Of a stretch of 64,000 nucleotides of DNA, positions 38,926 through 47,974 are shown in pieces. Location of the stretch: positions 1,870,501-1,934,500 of the forward strand of contig NZ_CP074126.1 in NCBI RefSeq assembly GCF_018282095.1, read 5' to 3'. Each line of letters opens with the position of its first letter. Within the stretch, counting starts at the first letter, position 1. Made by a program: the position numbers and the translations under genes. This DNA comes from Pseudovibrio brasiliensis. Lineage in GTDB: Bacteria; Pseudomonadota; Alphaproteobacteria; Rhizobiales; Stappiaceae. The notes under the pieces are model-generated. The model did not search any database and was not told where the DNA came from. It saw nothing but the letters and a program-made list of their open reading frames with translations.

Positions 38926-40290
38926 ATGAGTGTTACGGTTCGCTTCGCGCCATCTCCGACTGGTCACATCCATATCGGCAATGTGCGCCCGGCGCTTTTC
39001 AACTATCTCTTTGCCAAAAAGCAGGGCGGTAACTTCGTTCTGCGTTACGACGACACCGACGTGCAGCGCTCTAAGGAAGAGTATGCTGTCGGCATCGCCG
39101 AAGACCTGAAATGGCTGGGCATCAACCCTGATCGCGTCGAAAAACAGTCCGAGCGCTTTGCATTGTATGATGCAGCTGCCACCAAGCTGAAAGACGCCGG
39201 TCTGCTCTACGCCTGTTACGAAACGCCGGAAGAGCTGGAACGCCGCCGCAACCGTGCCCGCGCTCTGGGCCGTCCTCCTGTCTACGACCGTGCTGGCCTG
39301 AAGCTCACCGACGAGCAGATCGCTGAGTATGAAGCCGAGGGCCGTAAACCACACTGGCGCTTCAAACTGCCAAACCACGTAGAAGGCGATCCGTTCTCCT
39401 TCAACAGAACAGAAGTTCACTGGGATGATGTGATCCGCGGTCGCCAGACTGTTGATCTTGCCTCCCTGTCTGATCCGGTGCTGGTGCGTGCGGATGGCAC
39501 ATACCTCTATACCCTGCCATCCATCGTGGATGACGCGGATATGGGCATCACCCATGTCATCCGTGGGGAAGACCACATTGCGAACACCGGTGTCCAGATT
39601 GCCATATTCCAGGCACTGGGGGCACAAGTTCCTGAGTTTGGTCACCACAACTTGCTGACCACCGCTTCAGGTGAGGGCCTTTCCAAACGCTCAGGCGCTC
39701 TGTCCATCCGCTCCCTGCGTGAGGAAGGCTACGAGCCAATGGCCGTCTGCTCTCTGGCGGTTCTGACCGGCACTAGTCACGCAGTAGAGCCAGCAAAGTC
39801 CATGGAAGCTCTGGCAGAGATGCTCGACTTCTCCGGCATCTCCAAGTCCGCTGCAAAGTTCGACCCGGAAGACGTTGGCCACCTGACCGCAAAGCTGGTG
39901 CACGACATGAGCTTTGCTGATGTTGCAGACCGTCTGAAGGCAGAGGACGTTGAAGGCGATGAAGCGTTCTGGTCTGCTGTGAAGGAAAACTGCTCCACCG
40001 TCAGCGATGCGAAACAGTGGTGGGAGCTTGTCGTCGGCTCAGTCACCCCGGAAATCGCCGAGGAAGACAAAGAGTTCATCGCTCAGGCCAAAGATCTGCT
40101 GCCGCAGGAGCCTTGGAGTGAAGAGACCTGGGGTGAGTGGACCAAGGCTGTGAAGGGCGAAACAGGCCGCAAAGGCAAAGGTCTGTTCATGCCACTGCGC
40201 AAGGCAATCACAGGTCTGGCCCACGGACCAGACCTGAAGAACATGCTACCGCTTATCGGTCGGGAAAAAACTTTGGACCGACTTTCCTGA
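38926..40290 (+). CDS. gltX: Glutamyl-tRNA synthetase
   Basis: The protein has 454 residues. The class I signature is [20 protein letters not shown] at residues 6-25, and the KMSKS equivalent is GEGLSKRSG near residue 247. [13 protein letters not shown] is also typical. Alphaproteobacteria often have two GluRS genes with different tRNA preferences; this may be either. The 3' end overlaps the convergent gene by 38 bases. Confidence 0.94.
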   Translation: MSVTVRFAPSPTGHIHIGNVRPALFNYLFAKKQGGNFVLRYDDTDVQRSKEEYAVGIAEDLKWLGINPDRVEKQSERFALYDAAATKLKDAGLLYACYETPEELERRRNRARALGRPPVYDRAGLKLTDEQIAEYEAEGRKPHWRFKLPNHVEGDPFSFNRTEVHWDDVIRGRQTVDLASLSDPVLVRADGTYLYTLPSIVDDADMGITHVIRGEDHIANTGVQIAIFQALGAQVPEFGHHNLLTTASGEGLSKRSGALSIRSLREEGYEPMAVCSLAVLTGTSHAVEPAKSMEALAEMLDFSGISKSAAKFDPEDVGHLTAKLVHDMSFADVADRLKAEDVEGDEAFWSAVKENCSTVSDAKQWWELVVGSVTPEIAEEDKEFIAQAKDLLPQEPWSEETWGEWTKAVKGETGRKGKGLFMPLRKAITGLAHGPDLKNMLPLIGREKTLDRLS

Positions 40291-41317
40291 TAGGCCCTTC
40301 GCGGGGTTCAACCTCGCGAGGCACAAATTTCTTCTGAACAAGCGGAGGCTCGGAGATATCACTCTGGGCCTCTGTTGCATCTACGGTCTGACGCAGCTCA
40401 CTCTGGTTCGGAATAGCCGGATAAGTCGCAGTTGCACCCGGTGTCAGATCATCCAGCTCGGTGCCCGGAATCGCTTGCTCCAAAGATGGAATCGCAGGCG
40501 TTGGCTCAATGTTGTTCGGCTGACCAGCTGCCGCATCACAGGAACACGCCGGATTGTTCTGCTGTCTGAACAGGTAGGCATTGGCAAGCGAGGTGTAAGG
40601 CGCGCCGGAAAGGGAGCGCATCTGCGCTGGTGTTTCCTGCGGAACCTGGAAAACGTAAAGCTCCGTATCCTGACTTGGGCACAGCGCCTGACAGATCTCT
40701 TCATCTTCCGCCAGATCTCCCGCACTGGAGTTCGGGTTGATCGGGAAGTAGTAGCCATCACACTTGCGCACGCACATGGTGGCGTATTGCTGGCCGCCGG
40801 AAGAGAAGCCTGCCGTAGAGCGTGGCTCCAGTTGCAATGGCTGGTTGGCCTGCACTGGTGGTGTCAGCGGCTGGATCTGCTGATCAGAGCGATCAGAGCA
40901 GTTCAGATCAACCAGTGCCTGCTTCACTTCATTCAGACGGTCCTGCATAGCGCTGGAATAGAGTTCCTGCTGTCTCTGACTATCTAGATAGCTCAGGTTC
41001 TCATTCATCTGCTGCAGGGAAGAGCTCAGCTGCTGACATTGCGGCGGACCAAAAGACCCGTCACAGCCAAAGCTGGACATCTGACTTTGAACATTGCGGA
41101 TGTGCACCTGCTGCTCTTCATAGGCCGTCTGCCAGCTGTTGGAGCTGCCATTGGCCTCGACCTGTTCTGAGAGCTCGATAAACTCCGTCTCCAATCGGTC
41201 ACAGACCTGTGGGCGCGCGCTCGCACTCTGGGTCCAGATAAAGGAGGCACCAAGGGCGAGGGCCGCAACTGCGCATGAGTGAGCGAAGGGGAGTCTGGAA
41301 ATAGTCATAGCCCGCAA
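40253..41317 (-). CDS. Exported DUF2865 protein
   Basis: The protein has 354 residues, with a signal peptide ending at ASARP near residue 36. The central part has Cys motifs typical of the family: [12 protein letters not shown] and [17 protein letters not shown]. The rest is Gln and Pro rich, with a Cys pair CSC. The function is not known. The last 38 bases are antisense to the end of gltX. A second start, ATG at 41308, would remove three residues. Confidence 0.86.
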   Translation of the reverse strand: MRAMTISRLPFAHSCAVAALALGASFIWTQSASARPQVCDRLETEFIELSEQVEANGSSNSWQTAYEEQQVHIRNVQSQMSSFGCDGSFGPPQCQQLSSSLQQMNENLSYLDSQRQQELYSSAMQDRLNEVKQALVDLNCSDRSDQQIQPLTPPVQANQPLQLEPRSTAGFSSGGQQYATMCVRKCDGYYFPINPNSSAGDLAEDEEICQALCPSQDTELYVFQVPQETPAQMRSLSGAPYTSLANAYLFRQQNNPACSCDAAAGQPNNIEPTPAIPSLEQAIPGTELDDLTPGATATYPAIPNQSELRQTVDATEAQSDISEPPLVQKKFVPREVEPREGPIRKVGPKFFPDR

Positions 41318-41498
41318 TTTTACGTTTAGTCAGAGAGGTTTCTACAGATAAGCTATTCTATGGCCTTATTGGGGCAAAACCAACGGATTCCGGATGGTTT
41401 TGCAAAAATCTCTTCTTCTCTTGCTGGTAGTTGCCGAAAAACATCTTATATCGAGAGTGATTTGATTTGATCTTTTGTGATGGAGGGGAGCTTTGCAG

Positions 41499-42038
41499 AT
41501 GTCTGCGCTTGGCAAGTCAGTCCTGAAAATGGTGGGCACCGTAACTGTGGCACTTGGTGTAACCTTAAGCATGCTCGGCACAGCTGCGCAGGCACAGGAC
41601 CCGGACCTGATCTTCAAAAAATCCACGGTCTGGAAGTTTCTGAGCCCGGACCACAAACTGGCAACCTACGCGCTGGATGACCCGGAAGTGGAGGGCGTTG
41701 CCTGTCACTTCACCGTGCCGGAAAAGGGTGGCTTCTCAGGCTGGCTCGGACTGGAAGAGGAAACCTCTGATGTCTCTTTGGCCTGTCGTCAGGTCGGACC
41801 AATCAAGTTCAAGAGCAAGTTTGAGCAGGGCGATGAAGTCTATCGTCAAAGCCGCTCACTGTTCTTCAAGAAAATGCGCATCGTCCGCGGCTGTGACACC
41901 AAACGCAACGTACTGGTCTATCTGGTGTACTCCGACAAACTGGTTGAAGGCAGCCCGAAGAACTCCACATCTACCGTGCCAATCATGCCGTGGGGCGATC
42001 AGGTGCCGGAAAAATGCGCTGACTATCTGGACGACTAA
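41499..42038 (+). CDS. creA: CreA-family exported protein
   Basis: The protein has 179 residues from the ATG at 41499, eight bases after GGAGGGGAG. The signal peptide ends at AAQAQ near residue 34. The CreA family is recognisable from the STVWKFLSPDHK and GVACHFTVPEKGGFSGWLGL segments and the SLFFKKMRIVRGCD segment with paired Cys. CreA proteins are periplasmic and of unknown function. Confidence 0.9.
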   Translation: MSALGKSVLKMVGTVTVALGVTLSMLGTAAQAQDPDLIFKKSTVWKFLSPDHKLATYALDDPEVEGVACHFTVPEKGGFSGWLGLEEETSDVSLACRQVGPIKFKSKFEQGDEVYRQSRSLFFKKMRIVRGCDTKRNVLVYLVYSDKLVEGSPKNSTSTVPIMPWGDQVPEKCADYLDD

Positions 42039-42098
42039 ATCGCGTTCCAGAACAGCGCCCGCACTTTCTATTAAAAACAACTGCACAAGCAGTTTTAG

Positions 42099-42130
42099 CA
42101 CCGCTGGGTTATCCCGGCGGTGTTTGTGTT
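42099..42130 (+). terminator. Terminator after creA
   Basis: CACCGCTGGG pairs with CCCGGCGGTG, with one wobble, around a TTAT loop, followed by TTTGTGTTT. Confidence 0.85.
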
Positions 42131-42430
42131 TGAGGATCCCGTTTTTCACGGGTGGAGCAAGGCGAACAGGCTCTGCCTGCGCTACTTGTTAGAAATGTTT
42201 CTTCGGCATTGGCTGTTCGCCTCGCCCGGGCCTTTTCTCATGAACACGCGGGCTCCCTCTCGAACAGACGCGACTGACAGGTTTCCCTGTCATTGACAAT
42301 TTCTTGTCACCACCGGACGCCCTCCGGAACGACCCCAAGCTCCCTACTACCACTGTGGTCTCAATAGGGTATGGCGCTTCACCGGACCTCCCGACACGAT
42401 ACGTTACCTCATGCCGGCAGCCCAACCCCA

Positions 42431-42475
42431 CCCACGCCACGGAGTGGTCGGTCCACTCCTGCCCGAATGCGTGGG
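42431..42475. repeat. Nested palindrome
   Basis: The outer arms CCCACGC and GCGTGGG enclose inner arms GGAGTGG and CCACTCC with a five-base loop. The shape recalls a repetitive extragenic palindrome, but no second copy is seen in the window. Confidence 0.45.
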
Positions 42476-42541
42476 CACGAGAGTTAGGATAGGGGAAGCT
42501 TTAGGTGAGGGGGATAAGTTTCTTGGCACTGCACCACACCA

Positions 42542-42556
42542 CCCCACGCCGTCATC
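42542..42556 (+). repeat. Left part of a REP-like repeat split by the IS110 element
   Basis: The 15 bases ccccacgccgtcatc match the start of the intact repeat at 43817 with one difference. The match stops at the insertion point, and the rest of the repeat resumes at 43706. Confidence 0.8.
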
Positions 42557-43502
42557 AACTCATTGCACTGATTTTGTCTCTCATTCTTGCGTTCAGGATA
42601 ACGATGATCTTTCTCATGAGGGCTGAGATTGCGACAATTGGCTTCTTACCATTTGCGATAAGGCGTTGATAGAAATCCCGAAGTGGTCCTTTGAGACGGG
42701 AAGCACATAAGGCGGCCATGAACAGGTTCTTACGGACCTCCGGTCGCCCGCCGCGCATTTTACGGTACCCTCGCAATGTCCCACTGTCATTGGGATGAGG
42801 AGCAAGCCCAGCCAGAGAAGCGGCTTGCCTGCGTGTGAGTGTTCCCAGTTCCGGCATGGTTGCCATTAAGGCAATGGCAGTGCGCGGTCCCACACCGGGT
42901 AGCGATTGATAAGTCGCCATGCGCTCAGACAGGCCCGCGCTTACCTGAATAAGGCTTTCGATCTGTTGATCCAGCCGCTCCAGCTGACGCCTGATGCAGG
43001 CCAGCACAATCTTGCAGGAGTGTTTGACACTGGCACATCCGGGGGCCTGAACCCTGTTCTTTTCCGCCACCTGAATGCTCACCAGATCCTGACGGCGGGC
43101 CACTAGGGCAGCCAGATCACTTTGGTGTTGATCGCTCAGCTCATAAACAGGCAGGCCCTGCCAGCGATCTGAACCATATGCCGCAAGAGCTCTGGCATCC
43201 ATTTCATCCGTTTTGCCCAGGCGGCCAAAAGACCTTGCAAACGCTTTGACTTTCACCGTATCGGCACGGTGACATGCAATCCCGGCTGCACATAACTCAT
43301 GGACCAGTAAAGCCTCATACCCACCTGTTGGTTCCAGCACGACAAACAGTCCAGGCTTTTGATGACTGAGAAACTGACGAATGGAGCGACAATTATTGGC
43401 AATCACGTGCACTTGCTGTTTGCCGTGCTCACACACAGCCAGCGTGGCCTTGGAAACATCAATGCCGACAACACAGGAAGGAATGGTTTTAAGAAAGGTC
43501 AT
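42555..43502 (-). CDS. IS110-family transposase (DEDD recombinase)
   Basis: The protein has 315 residues from the ATG at 43502; the open frame upstream runs through the non-coding end. The RuvC-like domain has Asp15 in VGIDVSK, Glu57 in LEPTGG, and Asp99 and Asp102 in KTDEMDARAL. The C-terminal Tnp_20 domain has GVGPRTAIALMATMPELG and the putative catalytic Ser at about 240 in NDSGTLRGYRK. All expected active-site residues are present and there is no frameshift. The TGA stop is formed by the last base of the element and two bases of the ATC core. Confidence 0.93.
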   Translation of the reverse strand: MTFLKTIPSCVVGIDVSKATLAVCEHGKQQVHVIANNCRSIRQFLSHQKPGLFVVLEPTGGYEALLVHELCAAGIACHRADTVKVKAFARSFGRLGKTDEMDARALAAYGSDRWQGLPVYELSDQHQSDLAALVARRQDLVSIQVAEKNRVQAPGCASVKHSCKIVLACIRRQLERLDQQIESLIQVSAGLSERMATYQSLPGVGPRTAIALMATMPELGTLTRRQAASLAGLAPHPNDSGTLRGYRKMRGGRPEVRKNLFMAALCASRLKGPLRDFYQRLIANGKKPIVAISALMRKIIVILNARMRDKISAMS

Positions 43503-43509
43503 AGGAGTG

Positions 43510-43680
43510 ATATCCTGATCGTGCTTCGGATTGCTTGCGGGCGTGCATGCAGCGGCCCAATCAACTCTCCAAGCGGGAAAAGGAAGTGGCAGAGAACCTT
43601 GATGACAACGGGTGAAAGCCCGATCCCGCAACGGTCGCCTACCACTGGTCTCCCGGAAGGCAGTTCGGGAGACCAACTCC
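43510..43680 (-). ncRNA. Predicted IS110 bridge RNA with target and donor loops
   Basis: Read on the minus strand: a 10-pair 5' stem-loop (43646-43675); TGCGGGAT (43623-43630); a CGGG/CCCG hairpin; GTTGTCATC (43601-43609); GAGTTGAT (43560-43567); a GGGC/GCCC hairpin; and AGCAATC (43529-43535). The first pair of segments matches the two halves of the target on opposite strands, with wobbles. The second pair matches the two element ends in the same way; GAGTTGAT is identical to the transposase-side end. All four include the core. The exact RNA ends are not known; the limits given are approximate. Confidence 0.78.
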
Positions 43681-43705
43681 ATCCTAACATAGTCCGACAC
43701 TAACA

Positions 43706-43768
43706 ATCCCGTACAAGCGCAGCGCGATGCGGGACCTAGAGCCACACACTAGAACCTCTCCACTGGAC
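43706..43768 (+). repeat. REP-like repeat, copy 1, right part
   Basis: This is the part of the repeat right of the IS110 insertion. It contains the palindrome formed by CCCGTA and TGCGGG (one G-T pair) around a GCGC-rich centre, and a conserved tail through CACACACTAGAACC to CACTGGAC. It matches copy 2 with two differences. Confidence 0.85.
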
Positions 43769-43800
43769 GCTGGATCTCCGCTTCGCTTCGTCCAGCATGA
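43764..43800. repeat. Second small palindrome between the repeat copies
   Basis: CTGGACG and CGTCCAG enclose a loop containing CTTCGCTTCG. Together with the following CATGACGG it looks like the mirror half of the same REP-like unit. Confidence 0.55.
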
Positions 43801-43816
43801 CGGCAAGAGGTGCTCC

Positions 43817-43891
43817 CCCCGCGCCGTCATCCCGCACAAGCGCAGCGCGATGCGGGACCCAGAGCCACACACTAGAACCTCTCCACTGGAC
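43817..43891 (+). repeat. REP-like repeat, copy 2, intact
   Basis: This 75-bp unit contains the palindrome CCCGCA...TGCGGG and the same tail as copy 1. It carries the unoccupied sequence gtcatcccgca, which the predicted bridge RNA would match perfectly on one side. Confidence 0.85.
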
Positions 43892-44068
43892 ATCGGATAT
43901 CAGAATTGCTTCGTCCGGTTTAACAGCAGAGGTCACTACTCTTGAAGCACAATCAGTGCCGATCTCACAAAAGCACCACAGTCACCCCAACATCACCTCG
44001 CCGAAAACACAAAGCTGCCAGCTTACCCAATTAACCAGTTTAGATGAGTGAAATTCAGGCAAAGAAAA

Positions 44069-44095
44069 AGGCAGCGCAGAACGCCGCCTTTAAAT
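44069..44095 (-). terminator. Terminator downstream of the 31-residue membrane peptide gene
   Basis: On the minus strand AAAGGCGGCG pairs with CGCTGCCTTT, with one wobble, around a short loop and is followed by TTCTTTG. Confidence 0.75.
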
Positions 44096-44146
44096 TTTCG
44101 GGAACTCACACTTTTGTCTGGACCATCTGAAGAGATGGGCTGGAAC

Positions 44147-44242
44147 TCATGCAGAGTTCATAAACAGGTAAACCGCAAGGAAAATGATCGGGCTCGAGAT
44201 CACACTAGCCACAATCATAGCTCCCATAGCCTGCTTCAGCAT
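44147..44242 (-). CDS. Candidate 31-residue single-pass membrane peptide
   Basis: The reading frame starts MLKQAMGAMIVASVIS and ends LFMNSA. After three polar residues almost the whole chain is hydrophobic, enough for one membrane helix. A strong ribosome site (GGGGG) lies six bases before the ATG on the minus strand, and a terminator follows about 50 bases after the stop. This makes a complete small transcription unit. It is between the REP repeats and the L,D-transpeptidase gene. No family is recognised; tiny membrane peptides of this form often regulate transporters or respond to stress. Confidence 0.6.
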   Translation of the reverse strand: MLKQAMGAMIVASVISSPIIFLAVYLFMNSA

Positions 44243-44366
44243 AATCAACCCCCGTTTGAATTATGAAACGCAGCTCTATGTCGGATATATTAGCACAGTT
44301 AATTCAAATATGCACTATTAACCATACCCTGAGAAGGGGCGTGGCAATTTGCGCAGTGCGATCAGG

Positions 44367-46244
44367 TCAGTAGGTGGAGGCCATCTTCATTTTGAATGCA
44401 TCTTGCGAAGTCAAAAGCGCTTCTAAAATAGCTTTGTCCTGCTTGTAGATGTCTTCTCGGAATTGCAGCTCCCCATCTACACCGGCAAAGGCGGTGTAAT
44501 AGCGCAGATGCACTGGCACGGTCTCTGTCAGCTTCAGGCGAACGGTTTTGCCACGCGCACGCAGCTTTTCCATCTTTGCACGGCTGTGGCCGGAGCCGGA
44601 AAGCAGCACCTCTCCGAAGGTGAATGGATCCTGCACACGAATACAGCCATGGCTGAAGGCACGTTGATCTTTGTTGAACAGGCGCTTGGACGGCGTGTCG
44701 TGCAGATAGATGTTGTGCTTGTTCGGGAACATGTACTTCACCGCACCCAAAGCATTCTTCCGGCCAGCCTTCTGGCGCAGCTGATACCCAAACTTGCGCT
44801 TGCTCACATTGCTCCAGTTGATCACTGTGGGATCAACTCGCTTGCCGTTCTTATAAACGTTGATACCGGTACCGGAGAGGGCCGATGCATTCTTGCGAAG
44901 CTTCGGCAGATACTCGTTGGTCGCAATGGACCACGGAACACCCCAGGTCGGGTTGATCTCGGCGTACTCAAAAGTATCGGAAAACAGCGGTGTCGCATTG
45001 CGCGGTTTGCCCACCACACTGCGGGTTTCATAAAGCACATCCGTGCCTTCCATCACCCGCACCATCTGTTCAGCCACGTTCACCTTCACATAGCGACCTG
45101 ATGGCAGCGGATCATCCCAGCGCATGCGCTCCAGATTGACCAGAATCTGATTGCGGCGATCTTCCAAGGAAGCGTTGAGCGCAGCCCGCGTCTTCTTGCC
45201 AACAACGCCATCGACCGTCAGGCCATGACGCTTCTGGAAGTCTTTGACCAGTGCAACCATGTCATCATTGTAAAAGGTTGGTGGCACCTCAGTTTCACTT
45301 GTGCCCGTATAACCGGAATAGTAAGGCGCATAGCCTTCAGCTTGCAGCCGCTTTTCCAGCTGAGCCACGCGGCCTCCCGTATCGCCGGGCCGGATGCTTG
45401 GGCCATCTTCAATGTAAACGGGATAGTCGGAAGTCAGCGCCGCGTTATAGCGGGCCAGCTGATCCTTCAAAATGTCGTAGGAAGGCGCTTCCGGCTCCAA
45501 CCCGTCGAAGAACTGCGCCAGTGAACGCGTTTCTTCCATCTGGGTGAGCATGTCGTTCAGCTTTGGCACCTGAGGTGAGATGAACACGTTCTTCAGCACC
45601 TTGGTCGGTCGCACAACACCACCTGCAATGTGGGCGCCATATGTGGCAAACGCACGGGTCAGCTGCAACTCGACAACCGCAATCTCCTGAAGAGTTGCAG
45701 TCGCATTGGACGCTTCCATCACGGCCAGAATAGAGGCGAGCTGACGAACACCATAGGCTTGCGGATCAAGCCCGTGGGCTGGTGCCTTGCGAATCTCAGC
45801 GACTAGATGATTGGCCAGCGGCGTTAAAGACTGGTCCTCAAACCACACAGGTCGGAACTTGCGTAAGGCATAGGCCTCCGCCAGGGCGTCAACCTGTTTA
45901 GGGCTGAAACCAGCCTTCTGGATGTCTGCTTCAGAAAAGATCAGATCCCGAATGGTCTGCTCCAACTCAGAAAGCTCTGAGCCCGTTGGCTTGGTCACCT
46001 GTCCGGCAGGGCCAGTTAGAGGAGGGACCTGCGGTTCACTTTCCGGCATCACCAGCGGTTCAATCACAGGTGGGGTCAGGTCTTCCGGTGCGGGCAGGTC
46101 AGGCAGGGCCGTCGGATCTTCATTGAAATTCAGCGGATCTATAAGGTGTTCAGAGGAAGTTGCATTGCTGGTCGCACTTGATGGCGAGATCATTCCAATC
46201 AGACTTGCAGCGAGAATGGTGGCACAGATACTCTTGTGAGACAC
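44367..46244 (-). CDS. L,D-transpeptidase of the YcbB type
   Basis: The protein has 625 residues from a GTG preceded by GGGAAG. The signal peptide covers about residues 1-27. A scaffold domain follows, then a peptidoglycan-binding domain near residues 330-395 (GRVAQLEKRLQAEGY, VKDFQKRHGLTVDGVVGKKT), then a YkuD catalytic domain with LHDTPSKRLF and SHGCIRVQD, where Cys is the nucleophile. It would form 3-3 crosslinks in peptidoglycan or attach proteins to it. A longer upstream frame exists but lacks an export signal at its start. Confidence 0.9.
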   Translation of the reverse strand: MSHKSICATILAASLIGMISPSSATSNATSSEHLIDPLNFNEDPTALPDLPAPEDLTPPVIEPLVMPESEPQVPPLTGPAGQVTKPTGSELSELEQTIRDLIFSEADIQKAGFSPKQVDALAEAYALRKFRPVWFEDQSLTPLANHLVAEIRKAPAHGLDPQAYGVRQLASILAVMEASNATATLQEIAVVELQLTRAFATYGAHIAGGVVRPTKVLKNVFISPQVPKLNDMLTQMEETRSLAQFFDGLEPEAPSYDILKDQLARYNAALTSDYPVYIEDGPSIRPGDTGGRVAQLEKRLQAEGYAPYYSGYTGTSETEVPPTFYNDDMVALVKDFQKRHGLTVDGVVGKKTRAALNASLEDRRNQILVNLERMRWDDPLPSGRYVKVNVAEQMVRVMEGTDVLYETRSVVGKPRNATPLFSDTFEYAEINPTWGVPWSIATNEYLPKLRKNASALSGTGINVYKNGKRVDPTVINWSNVSKRKFGYQLRQKAGRKNALGAVKYMFPNKHNIYLHDTPSKRLFNKDQRAFSHGCIRVQDPFTFGEVLLSGSGHSRAKMEKLRARGKTVRLKLTETVPVHLRYYTAFAGVDGELQFREDIYKQDKAILEALLTSQDAFKMKMASTY

Positions 46245-46522
46245 GTGTAACTTCCCTGTTTTTTCTTGGCTTTCCCTTAGAATTGCATCTTCGGGTAGAA
46301 ATTTTGTATTTAACTTAGTTAGAAATGTGGGTGATCCGGTGAGACTAAGACTTGACCTGTAAGCCACAATCAGCGAAAAGCAACATATGAAAACGGCGAT
46401 GCACACTTCTTCTTGCACCATCATTATTTGCAGCTAGCGACAACGCTGGCTGTGGCCGTTCTATCCTGCCTATTTTCTGCGTGAGATGAACGCCCGGCCA
46501 GCTGGCCAGGAGACGAACCATT

Positions 46523-47974
46523 ATGAGCGCAGACACAGCCCAAGGCGAAAAGGGACTTCTGCTCACCAATACTTTGACACGCACAAAAGAAGCTTTTGTG
46601 CCAATGGATGCGTCTAACGTGCGCATGTATGTGTGTGGTCCCACCGTTTATGACTACGCCCATATTGGTAATGCGCGCCCCGTCGTCGTTTTTGACGTTC
46701 TGGCAAGGCTGCTTCGCCAACTCTATGGCAAAGACCATGTCACATATGTGCGAAACATCACAGACGTGGACGACAAAATTAACGAGCGCGCCGCACGGGA
46801 AGGTATTTCCATTCGCGAGCTGACCGAAAAAACAGCCGGTCAGTACCATGCAGATATGGAAGCGCTGGGCGCTCAGGCTCCGGACATCGAACCGCGTGCA
46901 ACCGAGCACATCGAAGAGATGAAAGAGATGATCGAAACGCTCGTCGACAAAGGCCATGCCTATGTCGCGGACGAACACGTTCTCTTCCATGTGCCAAGCA
47001 TGCCGGACTATGGAAAACTCTCCAACCGCACACTGGACGAGATGGTCGCCGGTGCCCGTGTGGAAGTGGCCTCCTACAAAAAAGACCCGACCGACTTCGT
47101 GCTCTGGAAGCCATCCAAAGCGGAAGAGCCGGGCTGGGAAAGCCCATGCGGTATCAAAACGCCGGGCCGTCCGGGCTGGCACATCGAATGTTCCGCAATG
47201 TCTGAAAAGCACTTGGGCAAAGTCTTCGATATTCATGGCGGCGGGGTCGATCTGACCTTCCCACACCATGAAAACGAGATTGCACAGTCCAGATGTGCTC
47301 ACGATACGCATGCCATGGCAAACGTGTGGCTGCACAACGGCTTCCTGCAGGTGGAAGGCGAAAAGATGTCCAAGTCTCTGGGCAACTTCTTCACTGTTCA
47401 TCAGCTGCTGGATACGGAAGAGGGCGGCGGACGCAAATGGTCTGGTCAGGCCATCCGCTACGCACTGCTTCAGACCCAGTATCGCCAGCCAATCGACTTC
47501 ACGTTCAAAAGTCTGGCAGAAGGCGAAAAGCAGCTCACCCGCTGGGCAGATCTGCTGAAGAAGCATGGTGTCACCGCGCAGGAAAATGGCACACCGGATG
47601 AAGCTGTTCTGGAAGGCTTGAAGGACGACCTGAACACACCACGTGCCTTTGCCGCTCTTCACAAGCTCGCCCGTGATGCACGTGGCGGCGATGCGGACGC
47701 TGCGCAGAAATTAGCTAATTCTATCAAATTCTTGGGCTTTGATCTTGAATCATTTTCCAAAGCTCAGGAAGAGGAAAAAGCTGAAGTCGATGTCTCTTCT
47801 GAGCTGAAGGCCAAAGTGGAAGAGCTGATTGCAAAACGTCTGGAAGCCCGCAAGGCTAAAGACTTTGCCGAAAGCGACCGCATCCGCGATGAGCTGGCAG
47901 CCGACGGCATCGTGCTCAAAGACATGAAAAACAAGGAAACAGGTGAGATCGAAACCACCTGGTCCTGCGCTTAA
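46523..47974 (+). CDS. cysS: Cysteinyl-tRNA synthetase
   Basis: The protein has 483 residues. The class I signature with a zinc Cys is [18 protein letters not shown], the other zinc ligands are in WHIECSAMS and in HHENE, and the KMSKS motif is [13 protein letters not shown]. It charges tRNA-Cys. It is divergent from the transpeptidase gene. Confidence 0.96.
   Translation: MSADTAQGEKGLLLTNTLTRTKEAFVPMDASNVRMYVCGPTVYDYAHIGNARPVVVFDVLARLLRQLYGKDHVTYVRNITDVDDKINERAAREGISIRELTEKTAGQYHADMEALGAQAPDIEPRATEHIEEMKEMIETLVDKGHAYVADEHVLFHVPSMPDYGKLSNRTLDEMVAGARVEVASYKKDPTDFVLWKPSKAEEPGWESPCGIKTPGRPGWHIECSAMSEKHLGKVFDIHGGGVDLTFPHHENEIAQSRCAHDTHAMANVWLHNGFLQVEGEKMSKSLGNFFTVHQLLDTEEGGGRKWSGQAIRYALLQTQYRQPIDFTFKSLAEGEKQLTRWADLLKKHGVTAQENGTPDEAVLEGLKDDLNTPRAFAALHKLARDARGGDADAAQKLANSIKFLGFDLESFSKAQEEEKAEVDVSSELKAKVEELIAKRLEARKAKDFAESDRIRDELAADGIVLKDMKNKETGEIETTWSCA

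Larger units (their letters stand above)
42039..42541. other. Intergenic region of about 500 bases between creA and the IS110 element
   Basis: A terminator for creA lies at 42099-42122. A compact hairpin is found at 42431-42475. The rest is GC-rich and has no convincing gene: the reading frames are short and have proline-rich, unlikely composition. It may hold degraded mobile DNA. Confidence 0.5.
42554..43708 (-). mobile_element. IS110-family insertion sequence, apparently intact
   Basis: The ends are set by comparing the split repeat (42542-42556 plus 43706-43768) with the intact copy at 43817-43891. Both junctions carry ATC, which is the shared core. The element is then 1152 bp with one core copy. 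It has no terminal inverted repeats and no target duplication beyond the core, as expected for IS110. It contains one transposase gene reaching to its downstream end and a non-coding upstream end of about 200 bp with bridge-RNA features. Insertion in REP-like palindromes is common in this family. Confidence 0.85.

Noticed and set aside
42189-42440. An 83-residue minus-strand gene between creA and the IS element
   Set aside because: It has no recognisable family, signal or ribosome site, and only short frames surround it.
43503-43745. N-terminal extension of the IS110 transposase through the upstream open frame
   Set aside because: IS110 transposases start just before the GIDVSK motif, and the extension coincides with the predicted bridge RNA and crosses the element boundary.
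46424-47662. A 412-residue minus-strand reading frame
   Set aside because: It is antisense to cysS, has no protein-like family pattern, and would leave cysS unexplained.
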